Assembly (NCBI GenBank): GCA_025991245.1
Contig: BQMJ01000035.1
Span: forward strand, 124,001-188,000
DNA: 64,000 nt
Reading direction: 5' to 3'
Origin: Galdieria partita
Lineage: Eukaryota; Rhodophyta; Bangiophyceae; Galdieriales; Galdieriaceae
Made by a program: the position numbers and the translations under genes. The notes under the pieces were generated by a model. The model saw only the letters and a program-made list of their open reading frames with translations, ran no database searches and was not told where the DNA came from. This document shows, one piece after another, positions 34,175 through 44,800 of this stretch (position 1 is its first letter; the number at the start of each line of letters is the position of its first letter).

Positions 34175-35223
34175 ATGCAGCCTTTGTACAAAGATTCTGC
34201 CTATGAGGTTCAAGCCAAGCAGCTGTCTAAACAACAGCAACTTCAAAGAAGTCAACAAAGGAATAGTGTTCAATTCGACGCTTTGTTAGACAAACAGAGA
34301 GAAGTTGGCATTGAAAAACGTTATTCTGGGAGTGCGGGAAAGAAAGGAGAAACACAGGAAGAGTCAAAGTTTAACCATGAAAGCCTTGTAGCTGCAAAGA
34401 ATAGTGACGTTGGTTCAACAATAAGTTTTGAAGAAGAAGAAGAGCTAAATGAAGAGGACATCCACTTGATGGAAGTAGGGTTTCATTTTACTTTTTGTTT
34501 GTTAACAGCAGACTTACTGGTGGGCTCACTAGGATGCCTCCGACCGTACACTGTTTCAAGCTCTGGGAGACTTGTTTTGCATCATAAAGGAAACAGAACA
34601 CTTAGAAAGAGCTTGGAGAAACGCAAGCATCAAGGCAGATGACTATACTCGGGAGTGTACGAGTCTTATCAATCGATATAAGACAACTTGCAGCTCACTA
34701 AAGGAACGTTTGTCCAACCCCAATCAGTAAGTTTGTTGAAAGTTGTTTTTTCTAACTCATCTCTTGATAGTTTTATAGAGGAATATGAGATAGAAGCCCC
34801 TGCTGCAAGATATCGATTGATTGAAGCCGGAGTTCCTGCAACAGTGGAACACAGTGAACGTCTTGGTAATCAGTCAGATATTCTTTACGTGACGAGAGCC
34901 ACTAGAACGTTTATTACAGCTCGAAATGTCCTCGAAATGAAGCTTTTATCTAAGGATGAGATATATCCATATATTTCCGAACTTCTTGAGTAGGTTGAAA
35001 TAATATTTACTGTACTTGACTGAAGTTATTTTGTAGTGCACTCGATAAGGTAGAGAGACTACGAAATGTGTTCGAGGGCAAGGGAAAATTGAAGGAGTGG
35101 CTAATGATTCTAAGCCGTATGAGAGCAAGTGATTCATTGTCAACTGACGAAGCAAGACAACTTGCATTTGACCTGGAATCTGCTTTCACAGAGTTTGAGA
35201 GAATTTTAGAAGCGCGGTCATAG
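34175..35223 (+). CDS. VPS28: ESCRT-I subunit VPS28 with N-terminal extension
   Basis: Four exons: 34175-34474, 34533-34726, 34771-34989 and 35037-35223, giving 299 residues. The VPS28 core starts in exon 2 with FQALGDLFCIIKETEHLERA and ADDYTRECTSLINRYKTTC. The C-terminal four-helix domain is in exon 4: GKLKEWLMILSRMRASD and ARQLAFDLESAFTEFERIL. The family acts in multivesicular-body sorting of ubiquitinated membrane proteins. Exon 1 adds about 100 residues, rich in Gln, Lys and Glu (KQLSKQQQLQRSQQRN; ISFEEEEELNEED), absent from yeast and animal VPS28. The intron before exon 2 is 58 bases and was chosen because it restores the conserved frame. Confidence 0.88.
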
Positions 35224-35849
35224 CACTCCAATGAATGGATACGGATAAATTCGTAGTTGCAAAGAATGAAATTGTCGATATTAGTTTGTGTGAACGAATT
35301 GCTTGTAGAATTTTATCTTTTCGTTGATATATAAATATAAATAATTATCAAGACCCGCCTTATAACATCTTTATATTTGCGTGAATTAGCTTGTAAAAGT
35401 TTGAGATGCGATTCGTAGGAAACCCCGACTAAGTGATGATAGGTTTCATTTCCAAAAGAAATACAAAAAATGCCAACATTTCTTTAGGAGTGCTTTTCAA
35501 AATGATACTTTTTACAAAAATGCTTTATGTGATGCTATGACACAAGTTTTCTTTTTTGAATGAGAACCAACGTGATAATGGAAATAGTGAGTGTTTTCAA
35601 TATTTTCTTAGAAAGGGAAGAATGAAAGCTAGTGAGTGGAAAAATGGCTATGTTTAGGAAAATGGTAACATTTCTTTGGTGCATTTAAAAGTGAGCTTTG
35701 TTTGGATTCGAAAATCAATAACGAAGTAGAATTCATTCTCAGAAAGCAACCACTTAGCGAAAAGAACAGACAACGAACAATCCAAAAGTTTCTTGCTCTC
35801 AACTTACGACAACTGGGTACTGAAGTGATTCGAGTTGACCAGCGTAACT
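35224..35849. other. Intergenic, nothing recognised
   Basis: About 625 bases between the convergent ends of VPS28 and EB1. It is AT-rich, with no convincing open frame. It probably holds two 3' ends. Confidence 0.6.
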
Positions 35850-36803
35850 TCATAGAGCATCACTGAGAAATTCGATAGGCTCTTCTGAAGGAACTTCGAG
35901 ATCTTCTGGGTTTATAAAGTCTTCTTCAGTAGCATACAAAACTTGCTGGAATGCTTTTGCAACATCTCCATGACTCTCCTCGAATTGTTGACAAAGAATT
36001 TCAATATCTCGAAGTTTGTTGAAATAAAAATCTCTTTCCTTCTCGAGGATATCAGCGGTTAATCTCAGTTCTTCAAGTTCCTGAGAAAGCCTCTCCATCT
36101 CTTCCTTTGTAACTCCCGTATCCTTCTCTTCCACATGGACACCATTCTTGTGTTCTCCACCTCTGGCAGCACCAGAAACTTTGGACCGAAGAGGACCTCG
36201 TTTACTCTCCATGACTGATGTTTGTTTCTTCTCCGAAGTAGCATTTTCTTTCGTTGTCGATATTTGCTTTTTCTTCGAGACTGCAACCGGCTCCTGACCA
36301 TCAGATGAAGCTGATTTTGCTCTTTGACGCCCACTTCTAGCGGCGTTGTAGATTTCAATAGCTCTATTTCTCCTTCCAACGGCATCATATTCCGAACCGT
36401 CATAATGACGATCGAAGTAGCACTTCACCCATTGAGTGAATTCCAAGTTATCCTGATATTTCGCTTTAACAAGTTTATCTACATCTATACGTTTCTCGAT
36501 ATTGCATCGATCGAAAGCAGTCTGCAATATTTTGTAGTTTTGAATAAATTCGTAGTCCATTTTGGCGCCAAAGTTGACTTTCTGCAAAGGCACTTTTCCA
36601 GGAAATAAGGCATCGAAAACCTGACAGTGTGCACAACCACTTGCAAATTCCTCGATTTTAGTATAGTTTAGACTCAAAAAATTGTTTATCCAAGACAAAA
36701 GCTCTGCTCTTCCTACAAAATAGGCACCTTCCATCATTCCTGTTCCAGTTGAGTGGTAAGTTGTGAAGTTGATATAAGTTTGCATACCTATAGACTCCGA
36801 CAT
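35850..36803 (-). CDS. EB1: Microtubule plus-end protein EB1 (MAPRE)
   Basis: A single exon of 317 residues. The N-terminal calponin-homology domain (about residues 25-140) is clear: GRAELLSWINNFLSLNYTKI, VFDALFPGKVPLQKVNFGAK, YKILQTAFDR and LEFTQWVKCYFD. A basic Ser/Lys-rich linker follows. The EB homology coiled coil is RDFYFNKLRDIEILCQQ. The protein ends EEPIEFLSDAL and lacks the terminal EEY/F that binds CAP-Gly proteins in animals. EB1 tracks growing microtubule ends and recruits other factors. The start is 173 bases from the divergent fatty-acid hydroxylase. Confidence 0.93.
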   Translation of the reverse strand: MSESIGMQTYINFTTYHSTGTGMMEGAYFVGRAELLSWINNFLSLNYTKIEEFASGCAHCQVFDALFPGKVPLQKVNFGAKMDYEFIQNYKILQTAFDRCNIEKRIDVDKLVKAKYQDNLEFTQWVKCYFDRHYDGSEYDAVGRRNRAIEIYNAARSGRQRAKSASSDGQEPVAVSKKKQISTTKENATSEKKQTSVMESKRGPLRSKVSGAARGGEHKNGVHVEEKDTGVTKEEMERLSQELEELRLTADILEKERDFYFNKLRDIEILCQQFEESHGDVAKAFQQVLYATEEDFINPEDLEVPSEEPIEFLSDAL

Positions 36804-36976
36804 TTCACTTATCTATATCAACAATATTATATATATGTATATATAAAGAAAGGTTGACAGACTCCACCAACAGAAACTGAAAAGGAATTAGTCTTGCGTG
36901 TTACACGCTTTGCTGTCTTTTTAAATTTTCTGAAATTGTCAAATTCCCCACACGTCAATTTTCGATTGTGTAAAAA

Positions 36977-38026
36977 ATGGATCCCAAGACGGCCTATCAG
37001 TTGAGGTCTAAGACTGTCGCAAAACACTGCAACGAACACGACTGTTGGGTTATTGTGAATGGGAAAGTTTATGACGTGACTTTGTTTTTAGACAAACATC
37101 CTGGTGGCAAGGAACTTTTATTGAGCTATGCGGGAAAGGATGCTACTGCAGCTTTAGAGGGTGCTGGGGGTCACGAGCATAGCAAATATGCCTTTAAATT
37201 GTTGGAGGAATATTATTTAGGAAGTATTTTGAGTCAAGAAGAAAGTTTGATTGATCAGGAAGGTATAATAGCAGAAGTTGACAAGAATGAATCCATTTCA
37301 AAACGAGCAGTCAACGTTGACAATCTTGTCGACTTTCAGAAGCCTCTGTTACCGCAAGTAGGCATGCTTGGGGAGTTATATGATGTTTGGGTACATTCTT
37401 TTCCAACTACCGATCATACGGTTGCACTTTTTCCTAATCCCTTGCTTGAAAAACTAACGCGCTGCAAGTGGTATGTTCCTCTTGTATTCTGGATACCGAT
37501 TATTTGTTATTATTTATGGTATCTTATTTCTCGCGGAGACTGCAGTTTGCAAGTTTTTGTCTTTTTCTCCATTTTGGGCTATTTTTCATGGCTTCTATTT
37601 GAGTACGTTTTACACCGATATGTTTTTCATATGAAGACTACGTCATACTATGCAAACATTTTTCATTTTTTGTTACATGGTCATCATCATATCACACCTT
37701 TAGATTCTGAGAGAGTTGTGTTTCCACCTGCACCTGCAGTTCTGATTGCTTCACCATTTTGGTTGGGAATGCCTAGACTTTTAGGTACCGTGAAGGGATA
37801 TTCTTGGCTCTTTGGTTTTGCTATTGGATATCTTTGTTACGATATGACACATTTTTGGATCCACCAAGGTACTCCAAAATTGTCCTTTTTAAAATCGCAG
37901 AAAAGGCGCCATGTAATTCATCATTATCGTGAGCCTCAGATGAACTTTGGTATTTCCAATCCTTTCTATGACATCATTTTCGGTACTCTTGTTAGAGAAA
38001 GCAGAACGAGTTTTATAAAGTACTAA
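36977..38026 (+). CDS. Fatty acid 2-hydroxylase with cytochrome b5 domain (FA2H/Scs7)
   Basis: A single exon of 349 residues. The N-terminal cytochrome b5 domain has both haem histidines, in FLDKHPGGKELLLSYAGKDA and GGHEHSKYAF. The C-terminal part is a membrane di-iron hydroxylase with four membrane segments and histidine boxes: LHRYVFHMK, HFLLHGHHHITPLD, HFWIHQ and HVIHHYRE. The family 2-hydroxylates the fatty acid of ceramides in the ER. The presence of both domains in one chain matches yeast Scs7 and animal FA2H; plant enzymes lack the b5 part. Confidence 0.95.
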   Translation: MDPKTAYQLRSKTVAKHCNEHDCWVIVNGKVYDVTLFLDKHPGGKELLLSYAGKDATAALEGAGGHEHSKYAFKLLEEYYLGSILSQEESLIDQEGIIAEVDKNESISKRAVNVDNLVDFQKPLLPQVGMLGELYDVWVHSFPTTDHTVALFPNPLLEKLTRCKWYVPLVFWIPIICYYLWYLISRGDCSLQVFVFFSILGYFSWLLFEYVLHRYVFHMKTTSYYANIFHFLLHGHHHITPLDSERVVFPPAPAVLIASPFWLGMPRLLGTVKGYSWLFGFAIGYLCYDMTHFWIHQGTPKLSFLKSQKRRHVIHHYREPQMNFGISNPFYDIIFGTLVRESRTSFIKY

Positions 38027-38534
38027 TTTATGATTATCGTTTCCTTGGAAGCCGTCCGTGTATGAATTCATACAAAAGGATTTGTGTATTATCATAAATG
38101 TTTCATAGAGTCATACGCAATTATGTACTGCGCATGATTTGTAGAGTTTATCTGTATGACTATGATGACATCTCTATTTTCTGTCATTTGTGTTGTTGCC
38201 TGTTTTGATTAATAAATGTTTAGTTTTCTAGCTGTGGTTGAAGAAATATTATAATGAATAGGACAATAATTTTGTTGCATTGTTATTTCCATATAAGATG
38301 TAGCTCTTGTTGACCACACTAGTGTTTAAGAGAGCCAGATCCTTCTAATCAAACTTTTATCTTTCAACCGATGGCTTGTTACAACATGTTGTTCAATTTA
38401 TGCTTTCACTCTCATATTACTTGAGACTTCGAATATTTGAAATTGCCACACTGTTATTGCTATTCACCTTCAATCTTTCTGTCCACGGCTTGACTCCCAT
38501 TATTATCATTACTACTACATATCTTTCATAGGAG
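38027..38534. other. Intergenic, nothing recognised
   Basis: Spacer of about 500 bases after the fatty-acid hydroxylase. A minus-strand frame at 38417-38680 is mostly the shadow of the small gene that follows. Confidence 0.5.
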
Positions 38535-38819
38535 ATGCCTAGAAACGGTTCTCTTTCTAAACGAAAAGCAACTTCTTCCCAGGTTTCACTACGGCCGTTG
38601 TTTTGGTCTTTATCGCGTTCTAGAATCGCTGCTGGTGCAGGTCTTTGTGCAGGAGTTGGTATAGGGAACTGTGCTACCATCTGTGGTCTTTTCTTTCCAC
38701 CCGTTTTTCATATCGGTGTTAGTGCTGGCACTGGCATGTGCTTAGGATATGGTGTAGGTTTTGGGTTTGACTTTAGTTTGGGTTCCTTGTTCAGTTGGCT
38801 GGATTCTCTTTTTCGGTAG
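38535..38819 (+). CDS. Small glycine-rich hydrophobic protein, unknown
   Basis: An open frame of 94 residues from a good ATG. The first 25 residues are basic (MPRNGSLSKRKATSSQ). The rest is a glycine-rich hydrophobic stretch with repeating Gly spacing (AAGAGLCAGVGIGNCA; GVSAGTGMCLGYGVGFGF), which could form tightly packed membrane helices. The end is LFSWLDSLFR. I do not recognise a named family. It is flanked by long non-coding stretches. Confidence 0.5.
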   Translation: MPRNGSLSKRKATSSQVSLRPLFWSLSRSRIAAGAGLCAGVGIGNCATICGLFFPPVFHIGVSAGTGMCLGYGVGFGFDFSLGSLFSWLDSLFR

Positions 38820-39282
38820 TCGACGTTGAGAGGGTTCCTCGATTGATCCTATGCTTTTTTTGTTTCTGTCAGACCCATCAGTGTCGTTGAGGAATATTCA
38901 ACTTTCGTAAACACAAAGTTTAGCAGAGTTTATTTTTCTTTCGCTATGAAATATTAGTAAAGACAGCTGTATACAATATGTTCCGTTTCTTATGATTTGA
39001 ACGAGCGAGTTTTAAAAAGATAATATTGTGAAAAGTTGTATTCCTTTACACTTTCATTAAACTGTTTCTTTTTTGTGATATTCTAAACAGGACGAACAAG
39101 TTATACCCAATTCATGTATCTTCTGTATCATTGAAAGAATATTCTCTGCAGTATATTTTCAACGCAGGCAATACGAGTTGTTTTCATTTCAATTACTTAT
39201 GATATAGCAAGCATAGAATGTTTGTTGAATTCTGAAAACTGTCCAAAATGACAATACCATTGCAATTCATTTGCTGCAAATC
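38820..39282. other. Intergenic, nothing recognised
   Basis: About 460 AT-rich bases upstream of CcmE. No gene is recognised. Confidence 0.6.
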
Positions 39283-40158
39283 ATGTTTCGACGACTAATA
39301 TCGTCTGTCAGTGCACATGCTGTGTGGAAACACTATTCAAAGGGTTTTGAAACCAACTTGAAAACCACTGAGTTTCATTCAAGCTCATCTATATCAAGCA
39401 AATGGGACGTTGTCTTCCACAACGGGAACTCCGGGGACCATCTTTTTGTTGAAACCTGGAGAACAAATAGCTGGTATATTCGGAAACAAAGAAATTATAG
39501 TTATGTGAAACTCTGTATAGTTCCTGAAAAGAGACAATTTTTATATGGTAGAAAGGAAAGTATGCGACATTTTTCAGAACAGATTGGTTCTGATGAGCCT
39601 TCGAGATTTGCTACTGGAAGTTCCTTGGGAAGCTCAAGTTCCGCAGCAGATTCCAAGATAGACTGGAGAGTCAAAGTTAGAAGAGCTCAGAGGAAAAGGC
39701 TATATTATCTCCTAGGAGGAATGGCAGGCTTGGCCACACTTGTATATTCGGCCTTGTTTGCTTTTGAGGATCGTTTAATGTATTTTCTTACTCCGACGCA
39801 GACATTAGCAAAGATAGCAACGTTTGGACCAGATCGTCGTTTCCGTTTAGGTGGTGTAGTCGTGAATGGTTCTTTTATGTTGAATGAAAAGGAAAAATTT
39901 GCAGAGTTCGTTGTGACTGACCTAGAGAATGAAATTCCTGTACTTTTCAAGGGTGATACTTTTCCGGATCTCTTTGGAGAAGGCAAGTCAGTGGTAGCAG
40001 AAGGATATCTTCGAGATGGAATATTTTATGCGGACAAAATTTTAGCAAAACATGATGAATATTATATTCCAAAGAGTGTGCAAGAATCTATTGAACGAAA
40101 TCCTGTGAGTGTTTATGGTGCTTTGAAGAGTGCCAATATTGGATCGAGAAACTACTGA
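39283..40158 (+). CDS. CCME: Cytochrome c maturation protein CcmE, mitochondrial
   Basis: A single exon of 291 residues, much longer than bacterial CcmE (about 160), because of a long N-terminal presequence rich in Ser, Arg and Lys. One membrane segment (about LLGGMAGLATLVYSALFAF) anchors a beta-barrel domain: RFRLGGVVVNGSF, FVVTDLENEIPVLFKGDTFP and GKSVVAEGYLRDG. The haem-binding site LAKHDEYY keeps the HxxxY histidine that forms a covalent bond with haem. CcmE is the periplasmic (here intermembrane space) haem chaperone of System I cytochrome c assembly. Red-algal mitochondria are known to carry other ccm genes in their own DNA, so a nuclear CcmE fits. Confidence 0.93.
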   Translation: MFRRLISSVSAHAVWKHYSKGFETNLKTTEFHSSSSISSKWDVVFHNGNSGDHLFVETWRTNSWYIRKQRNYSYVKLCIVPEKRQFLYGRKESMRHFSEQIGSDEPSRFATGSSLGSSSSAADSKIDWRVKVRRAQRKRLYYLLGGMAGLATLVYSALFAFEDRLMYFLTPTQTLAKIATFGPDRRFRLGGVVVNGSFMLNEKEKFAEFVVTDLENEIPVLFKGDTFPDLFGEGKSVVAEGYLRDGIFYADKILAKHDEYYIPKSVQESIERNPVSVYGALKSANIGSRNY

Positions 40159-40219
40159 AATAAACAATCGCGAAATTGTAGAATCCGTATATGCTTGTGA
40201 TAGACATTCATTTGTGTTT

Positions 40220-41340
40220 TCACAAGTCATCAAAGAAAGAAGACACTGTTTCGTGGCCAAAGGTTGTTTTGCGCTTCTTGCCTTCGACACTCGTGTCTAT
40301 TGTCTTTTGCATATCTATTGAACCATCTTTTTCATATAAACAGGAAACATCGAAACATCTAACAAACGACTCGTATGAACTGCATATCAATGTTTTGAAT
40401 ACCGGTTCTAGAATAAGTTTTTCAATTGGCAACTCAAATGGTACTCCGACAACTCCAATCATTTGATTGGGATGTATATTAACCAACCGAAGTAATCCAT
40501 CGTCGGATCCAGTTAAGAGTGTGTCGTTATCTATATTACATATGTCTCCTATAGCGTCGGGATGACCTTTACAATTATCGAGCAACTTATCCCACAATCT
40601 CCATTCGAACATGATAAGATCGCCCTCAAGAGTTCCACCAACTAAAATAGAACCACCTTTTATCAAACTCAAACATGTTATCTCGTCGTAAATACTTTCT
40701 GTTACAGTTGGCATAGATGAACTGCGAAGTTCGAAAATGCTTATGGTTCCATCACCACCCGAAGATAAAACTGTGGTCAAGTCCAAAGTATCTGTTGGTT
40801 CTCTAACTATGATATCTGTGACACTATCAGCGTGTCCACGATAGGAAAAAGCAGGTTTCTTTGCTTGTCGGTTGTCCCATAACCTTACTCTTCCACTATC
40901 ATAACCAACAACTAACTACAAGTAACCACTTAGTTGGCAATTGAACCATGAAAAAAACATACCATGTTTTCCCAGGCTCTCAGAACGACGGCATCATCCT
41001 TTCTGTTTTCAACAGCCCACTGACTCACCGTTTGACCAGAACTTTTGTCAACTTGAAAAACGGCTCCCGAAGTTGAACCAACGTACAGTGTGTCGTCTTT
41101 TGAACACCCATCAATGGACACTAAGTTTTCATAGCCAGCCAATGCAATCGAAGTAACTTGCAAGGGATCACTTGATACTTTTCCTTCAGAGTCTTTTGGA
41201 ATGAGTGAAGGCAGATAAAAACTATCTTCTTCTACATGTACAGAAGCAAGAGTTCTTTCACAGGAAATATAAAACACTGTCTTCTTCGTAAAGTCATAAT
41301 ACAAGTCGACACTGGGAAGCTCCAACGGAATGGTTGCCAT
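40220..41340 (-). CDS. WDR55: WDR55/Jip5-like WD40 protein
   Basis: Exons 41340-40963 and 40915-40220 with a 47-base intron give 357 residues. WD blades are visible at SGRVRLWDNRQ, SSGGDGTISIFELR, and GSDDGLLRLVNIHPNQMIGV. The last, with its IHPN motif and the C-terminal SSFFDDL, is typical of WDR55 and yeast Jip5. Members are nucleolar and act in ribosomal RNA maturation. ATG 41340 (MATIPLELPSVDL) is preferred because the longer frame begins with TTG. Its stop lies 61 bases from the CcmE stop, on the other strand. Confidence 0.82.
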
Positions 41341-41871
41341 CACATGAAATGGGGAACTCTCAAGGACTTTGGAAATATGTTTCGGATGCAAACAAGAATA
41401 GCCCTTTCTATAGATATCCCTTTTCTGTTTTGGTTTTTAAACTCACGTATATCAACACTAACATTTTTTCCAAAGCAACTCGAAAGAATGATTCGAGTGA
41501 TGAGGAAAGATACTCCAGAGTTCGTACTTTGTCTCCAAAAGGAACCTTTGCAAACAAAATGTGTGAAGTAAAGGCAATGAAGAAACTTGATTGTCAAAAA
41601 GTCACATTCAATGTAGAAACGACAGCAATAGTCACCTTTTGTGGTTACAATCTGTAAGAATACAAAAGTGGGCCTCTTGTGTCTATCCCGATTTCGGATA
41701 GTCACTTAAACTCTCAACACAATGTCAGTCCTTTCTATCTATTTATACATATATATACATTTTCTTTCTATTCTTAACAAATACAACAACATTTGCAACT
41801 ACCAAAGGCAATCTTGGAGAATGTTACTCTTCTGCTGCAATTCCAAATTTTCCAAAAGGCATTTTGGCGCG
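41341..41871. other. Gap between divergent WDR55 and MSH6, possible small gene
   Basis: About 530 bases. A plus-strand frame from ATG 41349 (MGNSQGLWKYVSDANKNS) is followed by intron-like signals: a GTTTTT..CCAAAG pair near 41429-41474 and a GTAAAG..TGTAG pair near 41569-41618. The conceptual product matches nothing I know. If real, it would start 8 bases from the WDR55 start on the other strand. It may equally be promoter DNA of the two neighbours. Confidence 0.3.
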
Positions 41872-44800
41872 ATGAAGTCTCAATCGAGCTTATTATCGTT
41901 TTTCGAAACAAAACCCAAAAATACGTACGAAGAAGATAATAAGTTTTTTGGTAAAATCAAAAGAACAAGAGAATCCAGTGAAGAGAAAGTTACTGATATA
42001 GTGAAAAAGTAAGTCGTTATCACACTATGGAGAATTCTTGTTTGACCTTCAACCAGAGGTGCACGACTACAAGCCCCCTTCGTACCTAAAGAAGAAACCA
42101 AAGTTGAGAAGCAAGCTACTGTGTCCCTTGAGCAGGAATTTCTGAAACACAAGTTAGACTTGAAACAAAGACAAGAGAAAAAAAGAAACCTGGGTCAGAT
42201 TATTGAAGATTCGTCAAGTCTAAAGACAGGAGAGGAAAGGTGGTCGGAAATAAACCGATGGGCCACAGAAATTCGTGATGAGAAACAGCGTCTGCCTACT
42301 GACGAAGATTACGATCCTTCGACGCTGTATATTCCTCCAGAAGCATTTAAGCAGCTTTCGCCGTTCCAAAAACAATTTTGGGAATTGAAAAGAAAACATT
42401 ATGGTAGGTTCCATCATCTAAAACGCCATGAAGCTCATTTTTTCCAAGATGTGGTGCTATTTTTTAAAAAGGGAAAGTTTTACGAGTTATACGACTGTGA
42501 TGCGGATATAGGACATAGCGTGCTCGGACTCAATTACACTGCAGGAGGACGTATTGAAATGCGTTGTGTAGGCGTACCAGAGACGAGTTTTGCTAGATAT
42601 GCTTCAAAGCTGGTAGACAATGGATTTAAGGTTAGGATTTTGCAACCAATTTTTTGCTTCCCTCTTATATTATGGAAAGGTTGGAAGAGTTGAACAAGTT
42701 GAAACAACAACAGCAGCAGCGCAAAGGAGACGTTCTTCCGATTCCTTAGACTCAAAAATTGCCGTATGTCAACGTTCTCTTGTTAGAGTTATGACCAAAG
42801 GTTCATTGACTGCCGATGAGCTCAACGGTGACCCTTCTTCCCACTTTTTACTTTGTATTCATCAATGCACTGTCTCTAAGAAGGTATTTGAAGTATAAAG
42901 AACTTCTTCATGCTTCTCAAGAGGACTTTACCAGACTGGATTCTTCTATTTGGATGTTTCTGCCGGATACAGCACAGTTGGAGAAATGAACGATGACGCT
43001 GGAATCGTCGATATGGAAGCTATTCTTCTTTCTGTGCAACCTGTGGAAGTAGTTGTAATTAATGGTCAACGTGAGGGACCCCTTTCGGAACTTTTGAAGT
43101 AAGTCACACTTATATAACTTGGTTTCCTTATTGGTATATTGTTTTAGATACTTTACGAATACGACAAACTGCATACTAACTCATCAACAGTTTTCAGTTG
43201 ATTGCTGTCAAAGAAATGCAAATTTTCCGTGAGTGAAAGTTTTGTCTGTTCTCATTGTGACTATTTACATTATATTCAAGAACACCTCTTGAACAGTTTC
43301 TTTTGAGACATTCTGCAGCTTCAATGGCATTGTTTGGATGCCTTGAGTATTTAAAGAGTTTGTATATATCGATGGAAGTTCTACGCTTTGATTCTACGAT
43401 TATATGGGACAAATGCTGCACTAAAGAGCATATTCCGAAGAGCTTTTCAAACGAAGATAATTGGGAATGTAGTTGTTCAGCAAACTTGAGTTTAATTGGC
43501 TCGACTATTTTTAACCTTGATATTGTCACTTCACGGTATTTCTCAACGAATATTTTGACTGTCTTCTTCTAATGTATTTGGGAAGGGGAAACAAAATGGG
43601 AAGTCATACTCTGCTTTCATTCGTCGATCATACTGTGACTGCCGGTGGAAAGCGGCTGATAAAACAATGGATATGTTCACCGCTTATGTGCAGGTCAAGA
43701 ATTGAGCAGAGATTGGATTCGATCGAGTTTATTTTGAAGAAAGATTCCGAAAGCAATGTATTGGAACAAATTAGGAAGCATTTGAATCAGATTCCAGATA
43801 TCGAGCGACACGTAGTTAAGTAAGAAGTCAATGTTTTTGAGAAGAATATATTTTACAGATGAATTTTTAAGAATTCAAAACCTTGCATATTGTAGTCACC
43901 AGGTCGTGATGTTTGATGATTCCGAAAAGAGAAAAGTTCTGGAATTTTTAAAGTTTCTCAAATGTCTTGACCGTGTTGTTGAGTTTTTGAAGAAGCAGTT
44001 ACCACTCATACTGTTCCCTGAATTTGACTCATTCGTTCGTTCTTTATCAAATTTTGATAATAATCTTCTTCACAAGTGTCGTAACGTTCTGGATGATCTG
44101 TTTAATGGTTTGTGCTTGCTTCTCTGTTTCCGTAAATATAGTTATTATTGTTAGAGTTTCCTGATGTGGACGGAATAGAAAGTGGTGAAGTGAATTTTTC
44201 AGAAGACTCGACGCTTAAGAACGAAATTGAAAACATAGAATCTCGTTTACAATGTATTTTGGAGGAGCTTCGAGAACAAATGAAGTTAGATATTCAGGTT
44301 TGTCTTGGATGCTTATCTTTCGATGTGTATTTACTGTTGCAGTGGTTTCATCGGTTTCGAGAATCGTATCAACTGGAATTTTCTCAGTCAGCTCTTGAAA
44401 AGATAAATATTCCCAATGAGTTTATACTGATGTCTCAGACATGCGTAAGCTGAGTTTGTAGTTTATCGAAGAATCTTTTGATTCGTTTTAGGACAAGAGA
44501 CGTTTTTGGACCCCCGAAATAAAGCAACTGGTGAAGAAGAGAAATGAGTTGCTTGAGGTAAAAACCATGAAATGTTGAGATGACCTGAACTTGGTGACCA
44601 AAGTTTTAGGCCCATACCACATCAGAATCTTCGAAGTTTAAGAAAATTCTTCGAAAGTTTGATGACTCCGCTATACTTTGGCGAGACTTGGCCAAAATCA
44701 TTTCGGAACTGGATGCGTTATTGTCATTGGCACAAACGTCGCGTTCATCTTCAGGTATCATGTGCAGGCCTGAAATCATTGATTCAGAAAAACCACGTAA

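Noticed and set aside
35629-35853. Minus-strand frame of 74 codons after EB1
   Set aside because: It lies in AT-rich spacer, overlaps the EB1 stop and shows no domain.
41340-41705. Minus-strand frame of 121 codons upstream of WDR55
   Set aside because: Composition is Cys/Phe-rich and irregular, with no domain, and it overlaps the likely divergent promoter.
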